Of a DNA stretch of 19,360 nt, positions 1 through 8,790 are shown piece by piece. The stretch covers positions 1 to 19,360 of the forward strand of contig DATBIK010000002.1 of the NCBI GenBank assembly GCA_036556985.1, read 5' to 3'. Origin of the DNA: JAPSGM01 sp036556985. GTDB taxonomy: Bacteria > Chloroflexota > Limnocylindria > QHBO01. The translations under genes were made by a program, and so were the position numbers. The first letter of the stretch is position 1, and each line of letters starts with the position of its first letter. The notes beneath the pieces are model-generated. The model saw nothing but the letters and a program-made list of their open reading frames with translations. It made no database searches and had not been told where the DNA came from.

Positions 1-609
1 CTCCGCCTTGAACTCCGGCTTCAGCGCCAGCTCCGGCGGCGAGACGACGATCGCCTCGGCGTCGAACTGCGAGAGGGCGTGCAGGATCGAGTGCATCGTC
101 CGCATCCGCATGTCGCCGACCAGCAGGTACGTGAGCCCGTCGAGGGTCCCCTTCTCGAGGAGGATCGTGTAGAGGTCGGTGAGCACCTGGGTCGGGTGCT
201 GACCCCAGCCGTCGCCGCAGTTGATGACGGGGACCGACGACCACTTCGCGGCCTCCGCCGGGGCACCCTCGGTGAAGTGCCGCATCGCGATCACGTCGGC
301 GTACGACTCGAGCATCCGGAAGGTGTCCTTCAGCGACTCCTGGTAGAAGTCCCCGGCGCGCGTCATCTTCGCGTCGCTGAACCCCAGGACGTGCCCGCCC
401 AGGCGGTGCATGGCGGCCTCGGTGGAGAGCCGGGTGCGGGTGCTCGGCTGGTAGAAGGCGGTCAGGAGCGTCTTCTCCTTGAGCAGGTCGGTGTTGCGGC
501 GGTTCGCGGCGTGCGGCCGCAGCTCGTTCGCGACCTCGAAGACGCGGAAGAAGTCCTCGCGACTGAAGTCCTTGAGGGTCAGGATGTCCCGACCGATGAA
601 GCTCCTCAT
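1..609 (-). CDS. Aspartate/ornithine carbamoyltransferase-family protein, 3' part cut by the window edge
   Basis: The first 203 residues are visible and the gene runs off the left edge. Carbamoyl-phosphate-binding motifs of the family are present: STRTR at 56-60, MRH at 109-111 and HPTQ at 138-141, followed by a GD..(R)RTMHS segment with Arg170. The overall pattern is closest to aspartate carbamoyltransferase (PyrB). The loop after GFSD (about 78-92) departs from it: the family's K-G-E-[ST] signature, which in PyrB carries the lysine donated to the neighbouring active site, reads D-F-Y-Q-E-S here. The start ATG overlaps the upstream stop (ATGA), with GGAG 7 bases before it. Being third in an operon with two PLP enzymes and opposite a purine-type locus, it is more likely a catabolic carbamoyltransferase (YgeW-like role) than the pyrimidine enzyme. 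The family is sure; the substrate is inferred. Confidence 0.88.
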   Translation of the reverse strand, partial: MRSFIGRDILTLKDFSREDFFRVFEVANELRPHAANRRNTDLLKEKTLLTAFYQPSTRTRLSTEAAMHRLGGHVLGFSDAKMTRAGDFYQESLKDTFRMLESYADVIAMRHFTEGAPAEAAKWSSVPVINCGDGWGQHPTQVLTDLYTILLEKGTLDGLTYLLVGDMRMRTMHSILHALSQFDAEAIVVSPPELALKPEFKAE

Positions 610-2002
610 GGCTGCGCTCCGTCTGCAGGCGGTGTCCGGCGGACGCCGGTGAAGATCACGGCGACTGATTCGTCCGCGCCGATGGCGCCGGTTCGCACGA
701 GCTCCATCAGGCCGGCGAGGCCGGCCGAGCCGGTGTGGTCGACGTCGCTCTCCGCGGCGCGGCGGGCAAGTCGGTTCGCGGCGCGCAGGCCGGGCTCGTC
801 GACGACGAGGGGGACTCCGCCGGTGCGCAGCATCCCGCGCATGACCGCCAGCCAGTCGTACGTCTCGTCGTCGAGGATGCCGCTTGCCACGCTGTGCGGC
901 GTCGTCTCCCAGGGCCACATGTAGCGCGATCGATGATGCGCGGCGCCTGTCAGCGCCCGGTCGACGTCAGCGGGCGAGGGGTCCGGGCCGAGCTCCGCGC
1001 TGAGTCGGGCATGGGCGCGTTGCAGCGGGTGAACCGACGCGCTCTGGACGCTGTGGAAGCGCGGCAGGGCGGCGATGACGCCGAGCTCACGAGCCTCCTC
1101 GAAGGCGGCGACCACCGCGGACGCCAGCGCCCCGCCGCCGACCTGCACCACGAGGTGGTCGAGTCGGCGATGCTCTCGCGCCAGGTCCGCGACGATCTCC
1201 CAGCCGAGCGTCATGCCGCCTTCGATGGCGAGGCCGTTCAGGCTGCCCTGGCAGGTGAACGGGGTCGCGCCTTCCTCCACGACCTGGCGCAGGCGCTCGT
1301 ACGTGGGGTCGCCGGCAGCGCCCGGCACACGCTCGCAGACCTCGATCCGCGCGCGGAGCTCGCGCAGCCGGGCGACGACCGTGGGCGGCGCTTCCGGCGG
1401 GATGAACACGAGGAGCTCGCGCTCCGCCGCTCGGGCCACCACGGCTGCCGCGAGCGCGGCGTTGCCGCAGCTGGCGATGGCGAGCGGGGCGGTGCTCTCG
1501 GCACCGGCGAGCTGCAGGCCGAGCAGGGTGCCGAACAGGTGGCGGGCCTTGTGCGAACCGGAAACGTTACCGGTCTCGTCCTTGGCCCACACGCCTCCGG
1601 GGGCGGTGAAGCCCAGCCGACGGCTCAGCCGCGGGGAGCGTGTGAAGGGCGTGATGCGGAAACCGGATCCGTCGACGGCGGCGACGCTGCGATCGAGCGC
1701 GGCGATCGTGGCCGCGATGTCGTCGTCTCCGTGCCCCGCCGCGCGCGCCAGGTGGTACCCGTAGAGCAGCTGTCGGAAGCGGACGAACGGGTTCGGTTCA
1801 CCATCGACAGGGAACCTCAGCGCCACCGGGTCGATCGACCTCGCCAGGACGTGGTCGATGTCGTCTCCCGCGCGGGCCATCGGACAGCGCAGCCGAAGCG
1901 GCGCGTCCACCGGCAGCTGGTGGCCGCAGCCCGTGCACGTGAGCCGGATGGGGAGACCGGGGACCGTCGGCGCCACGCCTCGATCGGGAAAGGCGATGAT
2001 CG

Positions 2003-2006
<4 letters not shown>
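606..2006 (-). CDS. PLP-dependent fold-type II enzyme, threonine synthase / diaminopropionate ammonia-lyase-like
   Basis: A 466-residue protein. It begins with a zinc-ribbon-like segment (C24-x2-C27, then C41) as in threonine synthases. The PLP-binding lysine is K153 in a GSHKARH motif, the asparagine loop is SCGNA at 179-183, and the phosphate-binding glycines are GGG at 290-292. A possible pyridine-nitrogen contact is the HTGSAG segment near 424-429. The start at 2006 was chosen because its ATG overlaps the upstream stop (ATGA) and follows a GAGGG; a start 28 codons earlier would lie inside the upstream gene. In fold-type II enzymes this layout supports ammonia-lyase or beta/gamma-replacement chemistry on amino acids. 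The neighbouring carbamoyltransferase makes a diaminopropionate ammonia-lyase (YgeX-like) role plausible, but the sequence alone does not settle it. Confidence 0.88.
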
Positions 2007-3502
<1,496 letters not shown>

Positions 3503-3651
3503 GCGGGCTCACTCCGATTGGCGACCGACGGCCCTCTGAGTGCGGGACCAACGGCACACGCCGCCCGCCGGTACTGCTCATAGAGTCGAGATCGAGCCGG
3601 GAACGGGCCAAGGGCCAAGTGGCCTGCCACCGGCGGGCTGAGGCGACCGAT
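3503..3651. promoter_or_regulatory. Divergent control region between the two arms of the purine-type locus
   Basis: This 149-bp gap must carry both promoters. A perfect 10-bp inverted repeat has arms GCCCGCCGGT (3563-3572) and ACCGGCGGGC (3629-3638). Between the arms lie a possible -10 hexamer TAGAGT (3581-3586, plus strand) and a tandem GGGCCAA repeat (3605-3618) that runs into the near-palindrome GGCCAAGTGGCC (3613-3624). GAGG precedes the plus-strand ATG by 8 bases. These are candidate operator elements only; no regulator gene lies in the window next to them. Confidence 0.4.
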
Positions 3652-6297
3652 ATGCGACTGACGCTCAACGGGAGACCGATCGCGGTCGAGCCGCGACCGG
3701 GGATGAGCCTCCTCGAGCTGCTTCGCGAGGCCTGTGGGCTGCGCTCGATGAAGGACGGCTGCGCCCCGGAGGGGTCGTGCGGCGCGTGCACGGTCATCGT
3801 GGACGGGCGGCCGGCCGTCTCCTGCGCGCAGCCGGCCGTGCGGGCCGAGGGGCGATCGGTCCTCACCCTGGAGGGCCTCCCGGCCGATGCGCGAGATGCC
3901 TGGGCCGATGCGTTCGTGGCCGCCGGGGCCAGCCAGTGCGGCTTCTGTTCGCCGGGGCTCGTGATGAAGGCCGAGGGCCTGCTGGCCCGGGACGCGGCGC
4001 CCTCGCGCGCGGCCATCGCGCGGGCCCTGGCCGGCAACCTGTGCCGCTGCACCGGCTACGTGAAGGTCATCGACGCGATCCAGGCGGTCGCGGCCGCGCG
4101 AGCCGGCGGTGCCGACGGGCGGCCGGCGCTCGAGCGCGGTGGCATCGGCGCCCGCGTCGCGAAGTACGCCGGGCGGCAGCAGGTCCTCGGCGAGCTGCCC
4201 TTCGTCGCGGACATGCGCGCTCCGGGCATGCTCCACGCCGCGCTCCGCTTCAGTGACCACCCGCGGGCCGTCGTCAGGCGGATCGACACCGACGCGGCGG
4301 CGGCGCTCCCCGGCGTGGAGCGCATCGTCACCTGGCGCGACGTGCCCGGCGAGCGGGTGCAGGGCCTCATCGAGGCCGACTGGCCGGTGCTCGTGGCAGA
4401 GGGGGAGACGACGCGGTACCTGGGCGACGTCCTGGCGATCGTGGTCGCCAAGACCCGTGCCGGCGCCCGGCAGGCCGCGGCGCAGATCGCCGTGGACTAC
4501 GGCGTCCTCCCGCCCGTGTGCGACCCGGTCGCGGCGCTCGCGTCCGACGCGCCACCGCTTCACCCCGGCGGGAACCTCCTGTCCACCACCGTCGTGCGCC
4601 GGGGCGACGTCGACGCCGCGTTGGCCACCGCGGCGCACGTGGCGAGCGATACGTTCCGGACCCAGCGCATCGAGCATGCCTTCCTCGAACCGGAAGCGGC
4701 GTTTGCCGTGCCGGTGAGGGCCGGGAACGGCACATCGGTCCGCCTCCACCTGTACTCGCAGGGACAGGGCGCGTGGGAGGATCGCCGCCAGATCGCGTCG
4801 CTCCTGGCACTGCCCCCGTCGGCGGTGCGCGTCACCGCCGTGCCCACCGGCGGCGCGTTCGGCGGCAAGGAGGATCTCGGCGTCCAGGCACATGCGGCGC
4901 TCGCCGCATTCCTCACCGATCGGCCGGTGCTCGCCGTGCTCACCCGCTCGGACAGCCTGCGCTTCCACCCGAAGCGCCATCCGATGACGATCGAGGCCAC
5001 GCTCGGCTGCGACGCCGACGGCCGCCTGGTGGCGTACCGCGCCCGGATCGTCGGCGACACCGGTGCCTACGCCAGCGTCGGCGCCAAGGTGCTCGAGCGT
5101 GCCGCCGGTCATGCCTGTGGCGCCTACCGCGTGCCGAACGTCGACGTCGAAGCCAGGGCCGTCTACACGAACAACGCGCCGAGCGGGGCGATGCGCGGCT
5201 TCGGCGTGCCGCAGGTCACGTTCGCGGTCGAGGGCCTGCTCGACGTCCTCGCCGAGCGTGTCGGGCTCGACGGCTGGGAGATGCGCTGGCAAAACGCGCT
5301 CGAGACCGGCGATCGGTTCGGCAGCGGGCAGCGGCTCGGCCCGGGGGTGGGGTTGAAGCGAACGCTCCTCGCGGTGCGCGAGGCGTACGAGTCGGCGCGC
5401 TATGCCGGGATCGCGTGCGGCGTGAAGAACACCGGCATCGGCAACGGCGTGGCCGAGCGCGGGCGCGCGGTCCTGCGGCCGGAGCCGGATGGGACGGTCA
5501 CCCTGTTCCACTCCTGGACGGAGATGGGGCAGGGCATCCACACGGCCCTGGCCCAGGTTGCCGCGACGGAGCTGGGCCTGCCAGTCGAGCGCATACGGGT
5601 CGAGGTCGACACGACCCACGAGCTCGACACGGGAGAGACCACGGCCTCCCGCGCGACACTGCTCGGCGGCTGGGCCGTCATCGCGGCCGCCCGCCGCCTG
5701 AACGCGGCCCGGGTCGAGCGGCGTCCCGACGGCAGCGACCTTGCCGCGCTGGCCGGCGGCGACTACGTCGGCGAGCACGTCATCGACTGGACGAGCCCGA
5801 TCGAGGCGAGCGATCCCGACCCGGTCACCCACGTCGCCTACGGATGGGCGACCCAGGTCGTCATCCTCGACGACGAGGGGCGCATCGCGCGGGTGGTCGC
5901 CGCGCAGGACGTGGGCCGGGCCATCAACCGGCTGGCGGTCGAGGGCCAGCTCGAGGGCGGCATCCACATGGGACTCGGGTACGCGCTCTCCGAGGACTAC
6001 CCGATGGCCGATGGACTGCCAGGCGCCGATGCGCTGAAGGAGCTCGGCATCCTCCCCGCCGCCGCCATGCCCGAGGTCGATTGCATCCTGGTCGAGGAGC
6101 CGCAGCCGGAGGGTCCCTACGGGGCGAAGGGCGCCGGCGAAGCGGTGCTCGTGCCGACCGCGGCGGCCGTGGCCGGCGCGCTGTACGCCTTCGACGGCGT
6201 GCGTCGTCGCCAGCTGCCGATGCGCGACTCGCCGGCCGCCATGGCTGCCCTGCCGAAGCTCGCCCGGCGCCGCCGCGTGGCGGAGGTGTCCGCATGA
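3652..6297 (+). CDS. xdhD: Xanthine dehydrogenase-type molybdenum hydroxylase, [2Fe-2S] and Moco domains fused (XdhD-like)
   Basis: An 881-residue fusion. The N-terminal domain binds two [2Fe-2S] clusters: C37, C43, C46 and C58 (with C-x5-C spacing where classical xanthine oxidase has C-x4-C), then C96, C99, C131 and C133. The molybdopterin domain follows from about residue 150. It shows GGAFGGKE at 400-407, Arg515 in RGFG, Gln627 in EMGQG, and the catalytic base Glu830 in GAKGAGE. All core catalytic positions of the xanthine oxidase family are present. There is no FAD domain and no separate FAD subunit next to it, so an external electron partner is needed. E. coli XdhD has this same fused, FAD-less layout. 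The ATG at 3652 follows GAGG; the open frame extends upstream but without family similarity. The substrate is probably a purine or other N-heterocycle. Selenium dependence, known in relatives, cannot be read from the sequence. Confidence 0.92.
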   Translation: MRLTLNGRPIAVEPRPGMSLLELLREACGLRSMKDGCAPEGSCGACTVIVDGRPAVSCAQPAVRAEGRSVLTLEGLPADARDAWADAFVAAGASQCGFCSPGLVMKAEGLLARDAAPSRAAIARALAGNLCRCTGYVKVIDAIQAVAAARAGGADGRPALERGGIGARVAKYAGRQQVLGELPFVADMRAPGMLHAALRFSDHPRAVVRRIDTDAAAALPGVERIVTWRDVPGERVQGLIEADWPVLVAEGETTRYLGDVLAIVVAKTRAGARQAAAQIAVDYGVLPPVCDPVAALASDAPPLHPGGNLLSTTVVRRGDVDAALATAAHVASDTFRTQRIEHAFLEPEAAFAVPVRAGNGTSVRLHLYSQGQGAWEDRRQIASLLALPPSAVRVTAVPTGGAFGGKEDLGVQAHAALAAFLTDRPVLAVLTRSDSLRFHPKRHPMTIEATLGCDADGRLVAYRARIVGDTGAYASVGAKVLERAAGHACGAYRVPNVDVEARAVYTNNAPSGAMRGFGVPQVTFAVEGLLDVLAERVGLDGWEMRWQNALETGDRFGSGQRLGPGVGLKRTLLAVREAYESARYAGIACGVKNTGIGNGVAERGRAVLRPEPDGTVTLFHSWTEMGQGIHTALAQVAATELGLPVERIRVEVDTTHELDTGETTASRATLLGGWAVIAAARRLNAARVERRPDGSDLAALAGGDYVGEHVIDWTSPIEASDPDPVTHVAYGWATQVVILDDEGRIARVVAAQDVGRAINRLAVEGQLEGGIHMGLGYALSEDYPMADGLPGADALKELGILPAAAMPEVDCILVEEPQPEGPYGAKGAGEAVLVPTAAAVAGALYAFDGVRRRQLPMRDSPAAMAALPKLARRRRVAEVSA

Positions 6298-7658
6298 GCC
6301 TGCTGCTGAGCGGTGGCACGCTCGTCCGGCGCCTCGACCCACCGGCGGTGGAGACGGGCGACCTCGTGGTCGTCGACGGCCGGATCGGGGAGCCCGGTCA
6401 AGCGGTCGATCAGCCCGGCCGGCAGGAACGGCTCGACTGCGCCGGCTGCCTCGTCGTCCCCGGCAACGTCTGCGCCCACACGCATGCCTACTCGGCGCTC
6501 GCCCGCGGCATGCCGTTCGCGCTCGACCCGCCGACGAGCTTCATCGAGATCCTGCAGCGGGTGTGGTGGCGCCTCGATCGCGCGCTCGACCTCCCCGCGA
6601 TCCGGGCCTCGGCGCTCGTGGCCGCGGCGGAGGCCGTCCGATCGGGGACGACGACGCTCATCGACCACCACGCGTCGCCGAACGCGATCGATGGGTCGCT
6701 CGACGTCATCGCCGAGGCGTTCGAGGAGGTCGGACTGCGTGGGCTGCTCTGCTACGAGACGACCGATCGCGACGGTCTGCCTCGCGCGGCTGCCGGCGTG
6801 GAGGAGAACGCCAGGTTCGCCGGCCGCGTTGCCGACGGGCGATGGCCGCTGAGCCAGGCGATGGTGGGCGCGCACGCCTCCTTCACCCTTTCGGAGGCGA
6901 CGCTCGACGCCTGTGTCGACCTCGCCGACCGCACCGGCTGCGGCCTGCACATCCACGTGGCCGAGGACGCCGTCGACCAGGCCGACGCGGACGCGCGATT
7001 CGGACGGCGGGTCATGGCCCGCCTTGCCGATGCCGGCGCGCTGGGCGCGCGCTCCGTGCTGGCGCACGCGGTGCACATCGACCCGGCGGAGGCGAAGATC
7101 ATCCGCGACGCGGGCGCAACGGTGGCCCACAACCCGCGCTCGAACCTGCACAACGGCGTCGGGCGCACGCCGCTGGGCTGGCTGCGCGGCAGCGTGGCGC
7201 TTGGGACCGATGGCATCGGCGCCGACATGTTCGAGGAATCCCGGCTGGCGTACCTGCTCGGGCGGGAGGAGACGCTCGACACGGCGCCCCCGGCGTCGCT
7301 CGGCATGCTGGCCCGGGGCGCTGCAGTCGCCGGCCGTGCGTTCGGCGAGCCGCTGCTCGGGACGCTCGTGGTCGGCGCGCCCGCCGACCTCGTCGTGCTC
7401 GATTACGACCCGCCCACGCCCTTCAGTCCCGACTCGATGGCGGGCCACTGGATGTTCGGCCCTGCCGCCGGCCGCGTTCGCCATGTCGTCGTGAACGGCG
7501 AGGTCGTCGTCCGCGATCGGCAGCTGACCCGGATCGACGCGGCGGAGCTGGCGGTCGAGGCGCGCGGGGCTTCGCGGCTGCTGTGGGAACGCCTGGAGCG
7601 GATCGGCCCGCATCCGTTCGAGCCGACGCGGCTGCTGGCCGGAGCGGGGAGCCCCTGA
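6294..7658 (+). CDS. ssnA: SsnA-type amidohydrolase (metal-dependent, chlorohydrolase/guanine deaminase superfamily)
   Basis: A 454-residue amidohydrolase. Expected metal and substrate ligands are H62 and H64 (HTH), H194 (AHASF), H219/H221 (HIHVAED), H258 (LAHAVH) and D306 (GTDGIGADMFEE). Segments such as WWRLDRALD, IDHHASP, GVEEN-RFA, HN-RSN-.N-VG and the MVNG/VVNG tail match E. coli SsnA as I remember it, so the family call is firm. SsnA members sit beside xdhD and ygfK in purine-catabolic loci, where ring opening or deamination of a purine-derived compound is the proposed job. The start ATG overlaps the preceding stop (ATGA), with a strong GGAGGTG ending 5 bases upstream, so translation is coupled to the molybdenum hydroxylase. 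Confidence 0.92.
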   Translation: MSLLLSGGTLVRRLDPPAVETGDLVVVDGRIGEPGQAVDQPGRQERLDCAGCLVVPGNVCAHTHAYSALARGMPFALDPPTSFIEILQRVWWRLDRALDLPAIRASALVAAAEAVRSGTTTLIDHHASPNAIDGSLDVIAEAFEEVGLRGLLCYETTDRDGLPRAAAGVEENARFAGRVADGRWPLSQAMVGAHASFTLSEATLDACVDLADRTGCGLHIHVAEDAVDQADADARFGRRVMARLADAGALGARSVLAHAVHIDPAEAKIIRDAGATVAHNPRSNLHNGVGRTPLGWLRGSVALGTDGIGADMFEESRLAYLLGREETLDTAPPASLGMLARGAAVAGRAFGEPLLGTLVVGAPADLVVLDYDPPTPFSPDSMAGHWMFGPAAGRVRHVVVNGEVVVRDRQLTRIDAAELAVEARGASRLLWERLERIGPHPFEPTRLLAGAGSP

Positions 7659-8764
7659 TGGCCGACCTCACGCTGCAGGTGTGTGGCCTGCGCTTCCGGA
7701 ACCCGATCCTGCCCGCGGCCGGCCCGCCGGTCCGGGACGGGGCGGCGCTCCTTGCCTGCGCCGCCGGCGGTGCCGGCGCCCTCGTGGCGAAGACGATCTC
7801 CACCCGCGCCGCCGAGCCACCCCTGCCGAACATGGCCGAGATCCCGCACGGGATGGTGAACACGGAGCTGTGGTCGGAGCTCCCACCCGAGCAATGGCTC
7901 GAGCGCGAGTACGCGATCGCGCGTGGCGCGGGACTCCCGCTCATCATCAGCCTGGGGTACACGGCCGACGAGATCGCGGAGCTCGCCCCGCGGGTTCGAC
8001 CGTTCGCCGACGCGGTCGAGCTGTCGACCCACTACATCGGCGAGGACGCGGAGCCCATGGTCGGCGCCGTCCGTGCGGCGAAGGCGGCGCTCGATGTGCC
8101 CGTCCTCGTAAAGCTCAGCCCGCACGGCCAGGACATGGGCCTCGCCGCGCGCCTGGCGGCGGACGCCGGCGCTGACGGCCTCGTGGCGATCAACTCCTTC
8201 GGGCCGGTGCTCGCCCTCGACCTGGAAACGGCGCGGCCGCTGCTGGGCGGGCCTTCCGGGCACGGCTGGCTCTCCGGACCGGCGCTCAAGCCGCTCGCCG
8301 TCCGCTGCGTGCGCGAGATCGCCCGCGCGGTCGACCTCCCGGTCATCGGCGTCGGGGGCGTGAGCCGCGGCACCGACGCGGTCGAGCTCATGCTGGCCGG
8401 CGCGTCCGCGGTGGGGATTTGCACCGCCGCCATCCTCCGCGGGCCGGAGATCTTCGGGAAGGTGGCCGCCGAGCTCGAAACCTGGCTCGATGCGCACGGC
8501 CACGCCACCGCGGCCGAGATCACCGGCCTGGCCCTCACCCATGGCTGGCCGGCCGATGGGCCGGCTGTCCCGTTCATCGACCCCGACGCCTGCAATGACT
8601 GCGGGCTGTGCATCACCTCCTGCGTGTACGGGGCGATCCACGTCGTCGACGGTCGGGTGGCCCTGGAAGGGGAGCGCTGCGCCCGCTGCGGGCTGTGCGT
8701 GACGCGCTGTCGCCGCGACGCCATCCATTGGCCGAAGCTCGCCGGCGTCCCCGAAAGCGCCTGA
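7658..8764 (+). CDS. Dihydroorotate dehydrogenase-like flavoprotein with C-terminal 2x[4Fe-4S] ferredoxin domain
   Basis: A 368-residue protein. Residues 1-290 form a DHODH-type FMN barrel: K46 in AKT, VKLSP at 151-155, N179, LSGPALKPLA near 205-214 and the phosphate-binding GVGGV at 231-235. Residues 305-360 carry two complete C-x2-C-x2-C-x3-C motifs (C312/315/318/322 and C341/344/347/351). The layout is that of PreA of dihydropyrimidine dehydrogenase, but the family's SCPN/catalytic cysteine segment is replaced by ELSTHYIGED (121-130), so the usual catalytic base is absent. The early PAAGP, the KT followed by an NTE-W-E stretch, and LST-H recall the N-terminal barrel of YgfK. The start overlaps the ssnA stop by one base (TGATG), after GGGGAG. 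Likely role: flavin-dependent reduction or oxidation of a heterocycle in the same pathway, fed by ferredoxin-type electrons. No PreT-like partner is visible. Confidence 0.88.
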   Translation: MADLTLQVCGLRFRNPILPAAGPPVRDGAALLACAAGGAGALVAKTISTRAAEPPLPNMAEIPHGMVNTELWSELPPEQWLEREYAIARGAGLPLIISLGYTADEIAELAPRVRPFADAVELSTHYIGEDAEPMVGAVRAAKAALDVPVLVKLSPHGQDMGLAARLAADAGADGLVAINSFGPVLALDLETARPLLGGPSGHGWLSGPALKPLAVRCVREIARAVDLPVIGVGGVSRGTDAVELMLAGASAVGICTAAILRGPEIFGKVAAELETWLDAHGHATAAEITGLALTHGWPADGPAVPFIDPDACNDCGLCITSCVYGAIHVVDGRVALEGERCARCGLCVTRCRRDAIHWPKLAGVPESA

Positions 8765-8777
8765 GTGATGTCCGGGC

Positions 8778-8790
8778 TAATCTGACCTCG
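8778..8790 (+). promoter_or_regulatory. Candidate leaderless promoter -10 (TAATCT) for the TPM gene
   Basis: TAATCT (8778-8783) ends 7 bases before the ATG at 8791. There is no purine-rich Shine-Dalgarno site in between, so transcription would begin at or near the start codon. No clear -35 box is seen. The same arrangement recurs at several other genes in this window. Confidence 0.5.

Noticed and set aside
1..609. Reading the carbamoyltransferase simply as PyrB of pyrimidine synthesis
   Set aside because: The PLP-enzyme operon, the purine-type neighbour genes and the altered K-G-E-[ST] loop make that assignment unsafe, although it cannot be excluded without the C-terminal part.
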